A DNA stretch of 64,000 nt, taken from positions 1-64,000 of the forward strand of contig JAHXHS010000028.1 in NCBI GenBank assembly GCA_025656455.1, read 5' to 3'. The notes beneath the pieces are model-generated. The model did no database searches and was not told the origin of the DNA. It was given only the letters and a program-made list of their open reading frames with translations. The DNA comes from Candidatus Thiodiazotropha sp. (ex Epidulcina cf. delphinae). Lineage in GTDB: Bacteria > Pseudomonadota > Gammaproteobacteria > Chromatiales > Chromatiaceae. Within the stretch, counting starts at the first letter, position 1. Each line of letters begins with the position of its first letter. This document shows, in pieces, positions 15,223 through 25,862 of this stretch. The position numbers were made by a program, and so were the translations under genes.

Positions 15223-16886
15223 AAAAACTGACCAACATCAAGGCCTCCGATCTGTTCGTCGCCGCCCTGGAAAACGAGGGCGTGGAGTATATCTTCGGGG
15301 TACCGGGAGAGGAGAACCTGGACCTGCTGGAGTCGCTGCGGCGCTCATCCATCAAGCTGATTCTCACCCGTCACGAACAGGCCGCCGGTTTCATGGCTGC
15401 TACCTATGGACGCCTGACCGGCAAGCCCGGCGTCTGCCTCGCCACCCTGGGGCCGGGCGCCACCAATCTGGTCACGGCCGCGGCTTACGCCCAACTCGGG
15501 GCGATGCCGATGCTGATGATCACCGGCCAGAAGCCGATCAAAAAAAGCAAGCAGGCCCGTTTCCAGATCATCGACGTGGTGGGCATGATGCAACCGATCA
15601 CCAAATACGCCAAACAGATCGTCAATGTGAACGTCATCCCCAGCCAGGTGCGGGAGGCCTTCCGCCTGGCGGCGGAGGAGCGTCCCGGCGCGGTGCACCT
15701 GGAGCTGCCGGAAGACATCGCCGCTGAGCGCATCGAGGAAACCATGCTGTTCAGCGCCAACCGCCCGTGCCGGCCCGACGCGGATGCGGGCGCCCTGAAA
15801 AAGGCGGCGGAGATGATCCGCCAGGCTAAACACCCCCTGCTGCTGGTGGGCGCCGGGGCCAACCGGAAACAGGTCTTCGAACCCCTGCAGGCCTTCGTGG
15901 AGAAGACCGGCATCCCCTTCGTCAACACCCAGATGGGTAAAGGCGTGATAGGCGGCTTTCACGATCAGTACATCGGCACCGCCGCCCTCTCGGCCGGGGA
16001 CTATGTCCATTGCGCCATCGATGCGGCGGACCTTGTCATCAATGCCGGTCACGATGTGGTGGAAAAGCCCCCTTTCTTCATGCAGCCGGGGGGCATGCAG
16101 GTGATCCATGTCAACTTCAACGCCGCCGAAGTGGATGAGGTCTACTTCCCGCAACTCGAACTGGTGGGAGATATCGGCTCCACTTTCCGTCAGTTGACGG
16201 AAAGGCTTGAACCGGTCTCCAGCCACGATTTCAGCTATTTCAAGGCGATGAGCAAGAAGATCCGGCGTGAGATCTCTTACGGCAGCGATGAGCCGGCCTT
16301 TCCGCCGATCCCCCAGCGCATCGTCGCCGATGTGCGCCGGGTGATGCCGCGAGACGGCATCATCGCCCTGGATAACGGCATGTACAAGATCTGGTTCGCC
16401 CGCGGCTACCTCTCCCAACACCATAATACGGTGCTGCTGGACAACGCCCTCGCCACCATGGGGGCGGGTCTGCCCTCGGCCATGCTGGCCAGCCTGATCT
16501 ATCCCCGCCGCCGGGTGATGGCGATCTGCGGCGATGGCGGATTCATGATGAACAGCCAGGAGATGGAGACCGCGGTGCGGCTGAATCTCAACCTGGTGGT
16601 GTTGGTCATCAGCGACAGCGCCTATGGCATGATCCGCTGGAAACAGGCTGTCGGTGGATTCACCGACTGGGGGTTGACCTTCAACAACCCCGATTTTATC
16701 GCCTATGCCAATGCCTATGGCGCCACCGGGCACCGCATCGAGGCCACCGAGCAGCTCCTGCCCACCCTGGAGCAGGCCTATCGCGACGGCGGCGTCCACC
16801 TGGTTGAGGTTGCGGTGGATTACGCGGAAAACAAACGGGTGTTGATAGACGGGCTGGCCGCCATCGACTGCGGGGATAAAGGCTGA
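15219..16886 (+). CDS. Acetolactate-synthase-like thiamine-diphosphate enzyme, large subunit type
   Basis: 555 residues from ATG 15219, which overlaps the upstream stop. Three-domain ThDP enzyme: N-terminal PYR domain with catalytic Glu region RHEQAAGFMA and GPGATNLVTAAAYAQ; central domain with LLLVGAGANRKQ; C-terminal PP domain with GDGGFMMNSQEMETAVRLN. The second cofactor ligand position reads LVISDSAYGMI rather than the usual NN. No regulatory small subunit follows. The family is annotated as acetolactate synthase, but the pairing with a glutamate-synthase-like protein suggests a specialised role, not valine/isoleucine synthesis. Substrate cannot be read from sequence. Confidence 0.85.
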   Translation: MKKLTNIKASDLFVAALENEGVEYIFGVPGEENLDLLESLRRSSIKLILTRHEQAAGFMAATYGRLTGKPGVCLATLGPGATNLVTAAAYAQLGAMPMLMITGQKPIKKSKQARFQIIDVVGMMQPITKYAKQIVNVNVIPSQVREAFRLAAEERPGAVHLELPEDIAAERIEETMLFSANRPCRPDADAGALKKAAEMIRQAKHPLLLVGAGANRKQVFEPLQAFVEKTGIPFVNTQMGKGVIGGFHDQYIGTAALSAGDYVHCAIDAADLVINAGHDVVEKPPFFMQPGGMQVIHVNFNAAEVDEVYFPQLELVGDIGSTFRQLTERLEPVSSHDFSYFKAMSKKIRREISYGSDEPAFPPIPQRIVADVRRVMPRDGIIALDNGMYKIWFARGYLSQHHNTVLLDNALATMGAGLPSAMLASLIYPRRRVMAICGDGGFMMNSQEMETAVRLNLNLVVLVISDSAYGMIRWKQAVGGFTDWGLTFNNPDFIAYANAYGATGHRIEATEQLLPTLEQAYRDGGVHLVEVAVDYAENKRVLIDGLAAIDCGDKG

Positions 16887-17021
16887 AAAATAAAGACCAG
16901 GGTGCATTCACACTTCCGGGGGATGGCGAGCGAATCAGGGTCTCTCAGAGGGGGATGGAGGGGGGAGAGGCCTCCGAGGAAGACCTCTCCGGTGTCACAA
17001 CAGCGCTGCGCGGGCGCTATT

Positions 17022-19286
17022 TCAACCGATCTTATCCTGTATCGCTTGAATCATGCCGACGATCTCTTCTGACAGCGGACCGACTCGCTGATAGGCCTCT
17101 TCCGCGGCCGCCATATCCCCATGCTTCTTGAGATCGGATATCTCTCTTATCAATTCATGGAGCTCCCTGTGCGGTTTTTCGATCTGTGCGATCTCGCTGA
17201 GATGGGAGAAATCCCTGCGCCCTTCGTTCTCGTACCACTTGCCAAATCCGCATGCCTTGTGATCGAAGGCGACCCGCTCATCCAGTGAACCCTTACCGTC
17301 AAGAAAACCGCGCAGCTTGGTCTTCCAACTCAGGTGCGCCGCCATCGCCTGTTGCAGATGGCTGGCGTGAGCGTTCCCGGTATTGAATTGCCCCAACAGC
17401 TTGCCCAGTTGATCGACCTCCCTTGACATCGCCTCACTGGCCTCATAACTCTTGGCCGAATCTTGGGTGGTCGCTTCAGCCACATGGGTGATTTCAACGA
17501 TATTGCGGTTGATATCCTCCGCCACCGCACTCTGTTGCTCAGCCGCCGTGGCGATCTGCGTGCTCATCTGGGAAATGGTGTCGACCACTCGGGTGATCTC
17601 TTTGAGCGACGCATGCGCCCGGCCGGCCTGTTCAACGCTATCCGCCGCCTGCTGCTGACTGGTCTCCATCACGGTCACCGTCCGCCGCACCCCGGCCTGC
17701 AAGCTCTCGATCATCTCCTGTATCTCTTCGGTGGAGTCCTGGGTGCGTTTCGCCAGGGTCCTGACTTCATCCGCCACGACCGCGAAGCCCCGTCCCTGCT
17801 CGCCGGCGCGAGCCGCTTCGATGGCGGCGTTCAAGGCCAATAGATTGGTCTGATCGGCAATCCCGCGAATCACATCCAGCACCGAGCCGATACGCTCGCT
17901 ATCCTGTTCCACATGCCGCACCGTCTCCACTGCCCTGCCGACCTCGCTGGCGAGGCTGTCGATACTCTGGGTGACGCCGTTCACCACCTCGCGCCCGGCA
18001 TTCGCCTGCACATCGGCCTGCTTTGCCGCCTCGGCGGTCTGGGTGGTGTTCTGCGCCACATCATGGACCGTCGCCGACATCTCCGTCATGGCCGTCGCAA
18101 CCTGGGTGGTCTGCTCATGCTGACGGCCTATGCCATCATTGGTGTGCTCCGCCAGAGTGGCGAATTCGCCGATTTTCAGACTCAGATTCCCGGTGCTCCT
18201 GGAGACCTTCTCAATCATCCCTTCGGTCTTTTCGGCAAAACGATTATAGGCCTTGGCGAGACGCGCAACCTCGTCCTTACCCGTTTCGTCCATACGCACC
18301 GTAAGATCGCCCTCGGCCGAGGCGATGCCCTCCATCGCCTTGGCCGCGACACGGATCGGTTTCACCACCCCACGGCTGATCAGCCAGACCAACACACCGA
18401 TAACCAGAACGGAGATCAGGCCCAACCCCATACCGAGCAACGAGAGGTTGGAGAGAGAGGTGGCAAATGCGGAACGGTCCTTGGCTAGAACCAGTACGCC
18501 GATGGGTTTCCCAGAGTAGTTCTCCACCGATGCCGCATACACGGACACGGGATCACCCGCCAACTCGCCCTCGTCATAGAAATGCTGGCCCTTATCGATC
18601 TCCATCAGCTTCGCCATGGGGACCAGATCGTCTCCTTCCATGGTGGTCGCAAAGCGCTCCATGGCGCCGTCACGGTTGATATAGAGCGCCAGGTCCACAC
18701 CGTGGTTACCGGCATAGTCGTCGAGGAATGCCTGCCCGAAGGACATGCCGAACTCCACCGTGCCCTGATGCTGACCGATACGATTGACCGGCACCAATCC
18801 GCGCACCCCCAATCCGGCCACGCCCACTTCCAGCCCCTGGATCTGCGTCTTACTGCGATTAGCCTCCACCACGGTATGCCGGAAGGAGGAGAGATCGTCA
18901 CCGAACTTGGCCGGCTTGTGGACCCTCAGGAAAGATGTGGCGGGGGGCAGGTGAAACTGAAACTGGCGTACGCCATACTCATTTTTCAACACCTTGAAGC
19001 CAGGGACGAACATCGCCTGAAGGGCATCTCTGTCACGCGCCGCGAACCGCTCCTGGACCTCGGGAATCCCGGCCACCAGGGCGCTCATGGCCCGGGCCAG
19101 GCGTCCTTCCGAGGCCACATTGGCAACCAAATTATCGAAGATTTTTTCCATCTCACTCTCTTCCGCAGTATGCAGAATACCGCCCATGTAGTTGAAAGTG
19201 GTCGATAGGGTGATGGCGAAAACCAAAACGACCGCCGAAACCGTGGCGGTCACAAAACGAAGTGAGATAGTGATACCCCTGAACAT
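17022..19286 (-). CDS. Methyl-accepting chemotaxis protein with periplasmic Cache-like sensor and C-terminal CZB domain
   Basis: 754 residues from ATG 19286, with GGGGAAT eight bases upstream; an in-frame TTG at 19337 is less likely. Order: transmembrane helix 8-30, periplasmic double-sensory (Cache-like) domain to about 280, transmembrane helix 283-303, HAMP 303-355, long signalling coiled coil with hairpin tip [20 protein letters not shown] near 500. The C-terminal chemoreceptor zinc-binding (CZB) domain has [16 protein letters not shown] plus later His residues ([10 protein letters not shown]). CZB receptors sense zinc or, through the zinc-bound Cys, oxidants such as hypochlorite. No che genes are nearby, so it acts with a chemotaxis complex encoded elsewhere. 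Confidence 0.92.
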   Translation of the reverse strand: MFRGITISLRFVTATVSAVVLVFAITLSTTFNYMGGILHTAEESEMEKIFDNLVANVASEGRLARAMSALVAGIPEVQERFAARDRDALQAMFVPGFKVLKNEYGVRQFQFHLPPATSFLRVHKPAKFGDDLSSFRHTVVEANRSKTQIQGLEVGVAGLGVRGLVPVNRIGQHQGTVEFGMSFGQAFLDDYAGNHGVDLALYINRDGAMERFATTMEGDDLVPMAKLMEIDKGQHFYDEGELAGDPVSVYAASVENYSGKPIGVLVLAKDRSAFATSLSNLSLLGMGLGLISVLVIGVLVWLISRGVVKPIRVAAKAMEGIASAEGDLTVRMDETGKDEVARLAKAYNRFAEKTEGMIEKVSRSTGNLSLKIGEFATLAEHTNDGIGRQHEQTTQVATAMTEMSATVHDVAQNTTQTAEAAKQADVQANAGREVVNGVTQSIDSLASEVGRAVETVRHVEQDSERIGSVLDVIRGIADQTNLLALNAAIEAARAGEQGRGFAVVADEVRTLAKRTQDSTEEIQEMIESLQAGVRRTVTVMETSQQQAADSVEQAGRAHASLKEITRVVDTISQMSTQIATAAEQQSAVAEDINRNIVEITHVAEATTQDSAKSYEASEAMSREVDQLGKLLGQFNTGNAHASHLQQAMAAHLSWKTKLRGFLDGKGSLDERVAFDHKACGFGKWYENEGRRDFSHLSEIAQIEKPHRELHELIREISDLKKHGDMAAAEEAYQRVGPLSEEIVGMIQAIQDKIG

Positions 19287-19399
19287 CTGTCTATTCCCCG
19301 TAACGCGACGACTCCCTTCGTCTGGAAAATTTCCCAACCAACAGAGCTAACGGCACCGATTAAAAAAAGTTTACCCCTAACTTATTAACCCGGCAATTT

Positions 19400-19493
19400 C
19401 TCTCGCAAAGACGCAAAGATCGCCAAGGAAAAATAAATACAGCCAAAAAAAGCAATAAGTTATAGCTTTGCGATCTTGGCGTCTTTGCGAGAG
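19400..19493. repeat. Inverted repeat of the CGCAAAGACGCAAAG type
   Basis: CTCTCGCAAAGACGC at 19400-19414 is matched inverted by GCGTCTTTGCGAGAG ending at 19493, with further partial pairing inwards. It lies between the chemoreceptor and groEL. A similar element is at 61052-61152. This is a common extragenic repeat type; a string like a lone MITE-A end (TATTAACCCGGCA) sits just before it at about 19383. Confidence 0.7.
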
Positions 19494-19519
19494 TTTTTCT
19501 TTCCAGACAGGTACTCATT

Positions 19520-19549
19520 AAAAAACCCCGTGTCTGTAGCGACACGGGG
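19520..19549 (-). terminator. Rho-independent terminator of the groESL operon
   Basis: Read on the minus strand, CCCCGTGTC and GACACGGGG form a 9-bp perfect stem with a six-base loop followed by TTTTTT. It lies about 60 bp after the groEL stop. Confidence 0.9.
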
Positions 19550-19609
19550 TCTGTGGTCAACCCAAACGTGGGTTGAGGCTTAGCCGGAACGTAAGCCGAC
19601 AGTCGGGTA

Positions 19610-21262
<1,653 letters not shown>

Positions 21263-21337
21263 TTAATTCCTTAGGTAAATGTTGAGATTCGTCACCAGGC
21301 GATACCTGCGTCAGCTTGTCATCACGGGATTCGGCGC

Positions 21338-21628
21338 CTAACCTTCGATTACGCCCATGATGTCCTCTTCACGCATGACGAGGACCTCCTCACTACCCAC
21401 CTTCACCTCTGTGCCAGAGTATTTACCGAACAACACCCTGTCTCCGACCTTGACGTCCAGGGGACGGGCCTCACCGCTATCGGTGACTTTACCGTTGCCG
21501 ACAGCCAGCACCTCGCCCTGCACAGGCTTTTCGGTGGCGGCATCGGGGAGCACGATACCGCCTGGGCTGGTGCGCTCTTCTTCCATACGACGAACGATCA
21601 CACGATCGTGCAGCGGACGAATATTCAT
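21338..21628 (-). CDS. groES: Co-chaperonin GroES (Hsp10)
   Basis: 96 residues, normal length. [18 protein letters not shown] start, mobile loop [14 protein letters not shown], and the ending [14 protein letters not shown]. Start ATG 21628 follows AGGAG. It caps the GroEL ring. First gene of the operon; a perfect CIRCE element precedes it by about 70 bp. Confidence 0.98.
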   Translation of the reverse strand: MNIRPLHDRVIVRRMEEERTSPGGIVLPDAATEKPVQGEVLAVGNGKVTDSGEARPLDVKVGDRVLFGKYSGTEVKVGSEEVLVMREEDIMGVIEG

Positions 21629-21695
21629 CGACTGTTTTCTCCTAAATTAATGGTGTTTTGTGAAACGTATGTTTTTTTTAAACCAGACAAGGCTG

Positions 21696-21722
21696 TTAGC
21701 ACTCGCCTGAACTGAGTGCTAA
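21696..21722 (-). promoter_or_regulatory. CIRCE operator (HrcA binding site) of groESL
   Basis: TTAGCACTC-N9-GAGTGCTAA, a perfect match to the CIRCE consensus, upstream of groES. It predicts HrcA repression of the operon, with induction on heat shock. hrcA itself is not in the window. Confidence 0.95.
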
Positions 21723-21865
21723 TAATAGAGCGAAAAACCGGTTAGTCAAGGCTGTCGAGAGAGATTTTTTATCCCTTAAAACTCACTTCACGCCCCCCAA
21801 CATGCCTCGATTTGTGTGATAATGAGTGATTGTTTAGACACTCCAACCGAAAATGAGGCCAAATT

Positions 21866-22294
21866 ATGAGGCAAGCCAAACAGGGGGATACCGTCCGCAT
21901 CCATTATACCGGCAAGCTGGACGATGGAACCCAGTTTGATTCATCCTCCGACCGCGATCCCATTGAATTCACCCTCGGCGAGAATACGGTAATCCCGGGG
22001 TTCGAGTCCGGCGTGGCGGGGATGCAGGTCGGTGACCAGAAAAAAATCCATATTCCGGCGGAGGAGGCCTATGGCGAGCACAACAACGCCTTGGTCGAGG
22101 ATGTTCCTCTGCATAGCTTTCCAGCCGACCTCGAACTCCATGTGGGCATGCATCTGCAGGCGCAAAGTCCCAATGGAGAGAACTTCAACGTGGTCGTCAC
22201 GGCCCTCACGGGCGAGAATGCGACCATCGACGGCAATCATCCACTGGCAGGCGAAGCGCTCAATTTCGACCTGGAGCTGATTGAGATTGTCTAG
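21866..22294 (+). CDS. FKBP-type peptidyl-prolyl isomerase, SlyD/SlpA-like
   Basis: 142 residues. FKBP fold split by an insert-in-flap domain: VRIHYTGKLDDGTQFDSS, IEFTLGENTVIPGFESGVAG and GDQKKIHIPAEEAYGEHN, then the insert (about residues 70-120), closing with LNFDLELIEI. It lacks the His-rich tail of SlyD, so it is closer to SlpA. Expected to catalyse prolyl isomerisation and act as a chaperone in the cytoplasm; no signal peptide. Divergent from groES, next to other protein-folding genes. Confidence 0.9.
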   Translation: MRQAKQGDTVRIHYTGKLDDGTQFDSSSDRDPIEFTLGENTVIPGFESGVAGMQVGDQKKIHIPAEEAYGEHNNALVEDVPLHSFPADLELHVGMHLQAQSPNGENFNVVVTALTGENATIDGNHPLAGEALNFDLELIEIV

Positions 22295-22353
22295 CGCTCA
22301 ATTCCTCAGAGTCATCATGCAACTTTGAAAAATACCTAGACGGGGAGGCAGTC

Positions 22354-23178
22354 ATGGCGGAAGTAAAAGAAGCAAAAAAAGAGAAGAGCAAAAAGCCAAA
22401 AAAAATTGACAATAAGACCTATGAGAAAGAGCTTTTCAAGCTGCAACTCGAGTTGGTTAAATTGCAGGAGTGGATCAAGCATAAAGGTCTCAAGGTCGTC
22501 GCCATTTTCGAAGGCCGCGATGCCGCCGGCAAGGGGGGTGTCATCAAACGCATCAATCAGCACCTCAACCCCCGCATCTGTCGTGTCGTCGCCCTGCCGG
22601 CGCCCACTGAGCGCGAACAGGACCAATGGTATTTTCAGCGCTATGCGCCCCACTTGCCCGCCGCCGGCGAAATGGTGCTGTTCGACCGTAGCTGGTACAA
22701 CCGCGCCGGAGTGGAAAAGGTGATGGGTTTCTGCACCGATGAGGATTATCAGGAATTTTTGCGCTCCTGTCCCGAGTTTGAGCGCATGCTGGTGCGATCG
22801 GGCATCATTCTGATCAAATACTGGTTCTCTGTTTCCGACGAGGAGCAGGAGCGCCGTTTTCAGAGCCGTTTGGAGGAGCCGCATAAGCGCTGGAAGCTGA
22901 GCCCGATGGATCTGGAGTCACGCTCGCGCTGGGTGGAGTACTCCAAGGCCAAGGATGAGATGTTCGCCCATACCGACATCAAACAGGCCCCCTGGTATGT
23001 GGTCCACTCCGACATCAAGAAGCATGCGCGACTCAACTGCATCGCTCATCTGCTGAGCATGATCCCCTACGAGGATTTGACCCCCGAACCCATCGAACTG
23101 CCGCATCGCAAGGACAGCACGGGCTATGTGCGTCCGCCGATTTCGGACCAGACCTTCGTACCGGATATCTATCCCTGA
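22354..23178 (+). CDS. ppk2: Polyphosphate kinase 2
   Basis: 274 residues, single-domain PPK2. Walker A VAIFEGRDAAGKGGVIKRI (about residue 50), the lid region APTEREQDQWYFQRY, and Walker B VLFDRSWYNRAGVEKVMGF are all present, as is the C-terminal YEDL. PPK2 enzymes use polyphosphate to phosphorylate GDP or ADP (or the reverse). The highly charged Lys/Glu N-terminus (first 25 residues) is common in the family. Start ATG 22354 with GGGGAGG upstream. Single-gene unit as far as can be seen. Confidence 0.95.
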   Translation: MAEVKEAKKEKSKKPKKIDNKTYEKELFKLQLELVKLQEWIKHKGLKVVAIFEGRDAAGKGGVIKRINQHLNPRICRVVALPAPTEREQDQWYFQRYAPHLPAAGEMVLFDRSWYNRAGVEKVMGFCTDEDYQEFLRSCPEFERMLVRSGIILIKYWFSVSDEEQERRFQSRLEEPHKRWKLSPMDLESRSRWVEYSKAKDEMFAHTDIKQAPWYVVHSDIKKHARLNCIAHLLSMIPYEDLTPEPIELPHRKDSTGYVRPPISDQTFVPDIYP

Positions 23179-23220
23179 CTCACACTCCGCGTCCGGTCCG
23201 CTTCAGGCCGACGCGGTGTT

Positions 23221-23676
23221 TCAATCCTTCTCATCCTCACGCCGGAACTCCCCCTCGATCACCCGGGTCTCGCGCTGTGGCGGGGAGCGCTCTCCATTCG
23301 AGCCGGTCGGACCCATGACGCCTCCCCCCTGCAGACCTACCGTGAGCAGCCAACGCCTGAGCGGAGGAACCAGGAAGATAAAACCCACCACATCGGTGAC
23401 AAAACCGGGCAACAGCAGCAACAGCCCGCAAATCAGCAATACCGCGCCCTCCATCATTTCAAAGGCAGGCGCTTCACCGCGATCCATGGCCTCGCGGACC
23501 CGCGACAGCGTGGCAAAGCCCTGGGCGCGCACCATCCACCCCCCCAGCAGGGCGGTGAAAATCGTCAGAAAGATGGTGGGGAAGGCGCCGATCTGCGCCC
23601 CGACCTTAATCAGAAAATAGAGTTCGACCAGCGGCACACCGACGAACAGCAGCAGAAAAATGAGCAGGGGATTCAT
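23221..23676 (-). CDS. fxsA: FxsA-family membrane protein
   Basis: 151 residues from ATG 23676. Hydrophobic segments at residues 2-24 (MNPLLIFLLLFVGVPLVELY), about 30-48, and 73-105, with the family signature GAQIGAFPTIFLTIFTALLG and VRAQGFATLSRVREAMDRGE. In E. coli FxsA relieves F-plasmid exclusion of phage T7; the normal role is unknown. In many gammaproteobacteria the gene neighbours groESL, as here. Hydrophilic C-terminus of about 40 residues. Confidence 0.92.
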   Translation of the reverse strand: MNPLLIFLLLFVGVPLVELYFLIKVGAQIGAFPTIFLTIFTALLGGWMVRAQGFATLSRVREAMDRGEAPAFEMMEGAVLLICGLLLLLPGFVTDVVGFIFLVPPLRRWLLTVGLQGGGVMGPTGSNGERSPPQRETRVIEGEFRREDEKD

Positions 23677-23958
23677 CGCAGAGAGCTTACGCCGCGCAAT
23701 CCCCCCAGACAAGACAAAGACCACGGAACGGCAGCTATTTTTTGTGCCGACCGTCCACCCATCACCTACAATTTACCTACGACCCTTTTTGTTGCGAGGC
23801 CTGTCCAAGGCGACTATCGCCATATCTGCCAATGGCGTGAGATGCAGACGACCGAAGCAATTGTAATCCATGAATATTCATGTTCTGATCAGGCCATGGT
23901 GACGCACTCGACGCTATATACCACCGCTTGATTGATCAACCTCTGTAGGGGACATAGG

Positions 23959-24807
23959 ATGAAAATGACGAATCTGACAAATAAATACAAATCCTCGGGC
24001 GCTGCGACCTTTGTCGGCATAGCGGCCGCAGTGATGATCGGCTTGAGCGGCTGTGAAGCCACCATGCCCAAGATGGGCGGCTCTTCGGGCAATACCGTCA
24101 CCGGCGCCGCCGGGGGTGAAACGGCTGAAGGCGCCAACACCGCCCTGGAACATTGCGACGAAACACTCGGCACCCTGGCGGTGGTGGAGGACCAGAGGGC
24201 CCCCTGGTGGGCCACCTACAGGAGTCGCTATCCGACCTTAGGCACCACCGTCCCCGTACTGCGCATGATGATCCAGCAATCCAACTGCTTCGTGGTTGTC
24301 GAGCGTGGCAGGGCCATGAATAATATGATGCAGGAACGGGCTCTCATGCAATCCGGAGAGATGCGCCAGGGCAGCAATTTCGGTAAGGGCCAGATGGTGG
24401 CCGCGGACTACACCATGAATCCCAGCATCCAGTTCTCCGCAAAAGGCACCGGCGGACTCGGCGGCATCGTGGGTGGGCTATTCGGCTCTACCGCGGGGGC
24501 GCTCGCGGGCGGACTCAAGTCCAACGAGGCGGCCACCACCCTGCTGCTGGTGGACAACCGCTCCGGCGTGCAGGTCTCCTCGTCCGTCGGCAACGCAAAG
24601 AACTTCGATTACAATCTCTTCGGCGGCCTGTTCGGCGGCGGTGGATTCGGCGGAGCCGGCGCATTTACCAACACCCCTGAAGGCAAGGTCGTCACGGCCG
24701 CCTTTGCCGACTCCTACAATCAGATGGTCAAGGCCCTGAGAAACTATAAGGCCCAATCCGTGAAGGGCGGCCTGGGCAAGGGCGGACGACTGAAGGTCGG
24801 TGACTGA
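23959..24807 (+). CDS. CsgG-like lipoprotein
   Basis: 282 residues from ATG 23959, with AGGGGACA upstream. Residues 15-35 are a signal peptide ending in the lipobox GLSGC, so the protein should be lipid-anchored after cleavage. The body (VPVLRMMIQQSNCFVVVERG, ADYTMNPSIQFS and a glycine-rich segment GGIVGGLFGSTAGALAGG) resembles the CsgG/HfaB family of outer-membrane secretion or envelope-assembly lipoproteins. A very Gly/Phe-rich stretch (FGGLFGGGGFGG) lies near residue 235. No curli genes are nearby, so curli secretion is not implied. A strong terminator follows. Confidence 0.75.
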   Translation: MKMTNLTNKYKSSGAATFVGIAAAVMIGLSGCEATMPKMGGSSGNTVTGAAGGETAEGANTALEHCDETLGTLAVVEDQRAPWWATYRSRYPTLGTTVPVLRMMIQQSNCFVVVERGRAMNNMMQERALMQSGEMRQGSNFGKGQMVAADYTMNPSIQFSAKGTGGLGGIVGGLFGSTAGALAGGLKSNEAATTLLLVDNRSGVQVSSSVGNAKNFDYNLFGGLFGGGGFGGAGAFTNTPEGKVVTAAFADSYNQMVKALRNYKAQSVKGGLGKGGRLKVGD

Positions 24808-24843
24808 ATGTTGATTGGGTGATGCATCGGCATGCGCCGATAA

Positions 24844-24870
24844 GGCGGCCGGGAGACCGGCCGCCTTTTT
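24844..24870 (+). terminator. Rho-independent terminator of the CsgG-like gene
   Basis: GGCGGCCGG-GAGA-CCGGCCGCC followed by TTTTT, 36 bp after the stop codon. Confidence 0.92.
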
Positions 24871-24906
24871 CATTCCCCGTTGAAACCCGCTGACTTTGCC
24901 ACCCTA

Positions 24907-25170
24907 GTGTGGTGTAACGTATAAACTGCACCAATCAGCGAGACGCTAAGCCGTTAGCTGCTAGGCGCGTTGCGCCGGGAATGGCGCGCCCTTTCCAAGC
25001 AACGCAACAACGCAGATGACGGCTTAGCGCCTCGCCCGAAGGGAGGCCCGTCAATGCCTCAATCCTGCGTTGCAGCGCTTGACAAGGGCGCTGCCATTGC
25101 CTGCGCGCTGCGCCTGGTCTTGAGGCATTGACGGGCCTCTGATTGGTACAGTTTATACGTTACACCACAC
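24907..25170. mobile_element. Non-autonomous element family B, copy 1 (264 bp)
   Basis: 32-bp terminal inverted repeats with one mismatch (GTGTGGTGTAACGTATAAAC at the left end), flanked by TA on both sides (24905-24906, 25171-25172). No protein-coding content. Inside is a second palindrome (AGGCCCGTCAATGCCTCAA against TTGAGGCATTGACGGGCCT). A diverged copy is at 42998-43226. TA duplication points to an IS630/Tc1-mariner transposase acting in trans. Confidence 0.85.
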
Positions 25171-25171
25171 T

Positions 25172-25507
25172 AGTACTCTTTCAACCTGATAACTAAGGAT
25201 GCAGTGTGCCCCACATCATCCAAGGCAAGGCGCACCCCAAGGGCACTTCCTCCGGGGCGCAGTCCGCAGGGAGAAGTGGCACATGGATGTGCCGTTTACG
25301 GACCGAAGGATGGAATGGCATGCCCTTTTCAAGGACTGCAACGCCGCATTGGATGATGTGGGGCGCACCCTTTGGGCCAGCCAGGAAGCGGCCATCTGCG
25401 TTGTTGTGCTCCCTTGAATTAGCGACGGCTAGTCCTGCGCTCGCACGCCTAGCCGCTAGCCGCTTCCTGACTGGCTGCATCCTAAGTTATCAGGTTGACG
25501 GAGTACT
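25172..25507. mobile_element. Non-autonomous element family C (336 bp)
   Basis: 33-bp terminal inverted repeats with three mismatches (AGTACTC-N2-TCAACCTGATAACT...). It abuts element B. It includes an internal palindrome (CACATCATCCAA against TTGGATGATGTG) and the string CACCCCAAGGGCACTTCC, which also occurs inside the family B copy at 42998, so the families share modules. A lone C end lies at 34653-34673. No target duplication could be defined. Confidence 0.75.
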
Positions 25508-25532
25508 CGCGTGTATATAGTATTTTCCGCCA

Positions 25533-25862
25533 ATGTCGACGCCACTCCTCTTGATCCTCTGCACCGCACCCGACCGGAAGACGGCCCTCAGCCTTTCCAG
25601 GGCATTGGTGGAACAGGACCTGGCGGCCTGTGTCAATCTCACTGCCCCGGTCACCTCTGTCTATCGATGGCAGGAACAGATCGAGCAGTCCGACGAGATC
25701 CTGCTGCTGATCAAAACAACCAAAAAACGCTACCGGGAAGTCGAATCGACGCTCCGGACACTACATCCCTATGAACTTCCGGAAATCATCGCAGTCCCTG
25801 TAGAGCAGGGGCTGGATGGCTACCTCGACTGGGTGGAGCGATGCACAAACAAAGAAATCTGA
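25533..25862 (+). CDS. cutA: CutA1 divalent-ion tolerance protein
   Basis: 109 residues, normal length. Ferredoxin-like trimeric family: LILCTAPDRKTALSLSRALV at the start, LAACVNLTAPVTSVYRWQ in the middle, then LLIKTTKKRY, HPYELPEIIAVP and the ending YLDWVERC. Linked to copper tolerance and thiol/disulfide proteins; the exact role is unsettled. Overlaps dsbD by 22 bp, as in many gammaproteobacteria, so the two are co-expressed. Starts just after a block of non-autonomous elements, so the promoter probably lies in or near their right end. Confidence 0.95.
   Translation: MSTPLLLILCTAPDRKTALSLSRALVEQDLAACVNLTAPVTSVYRWQEQIEQSDEILLLIKTTKKRYREVESTLRTLHPYELPEIIAVPVEQGLDGYLDWVERCTNKEI

Noticed and set aside
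15345..16907. 520-residue open frame on the minus strand opposite the ThDP enzyme
   Set aside because: Antisense shadow; His/Asp/Gly-rich translation typical of the complement of codon-biased genes, with no domain.
16921..17010. GGAGAGG...CCTCTCC hairpin after the ThDP gene as a terminator
   Set aside because: The stem is plausible, but no U-run follows and the loop is long, so it was not called.
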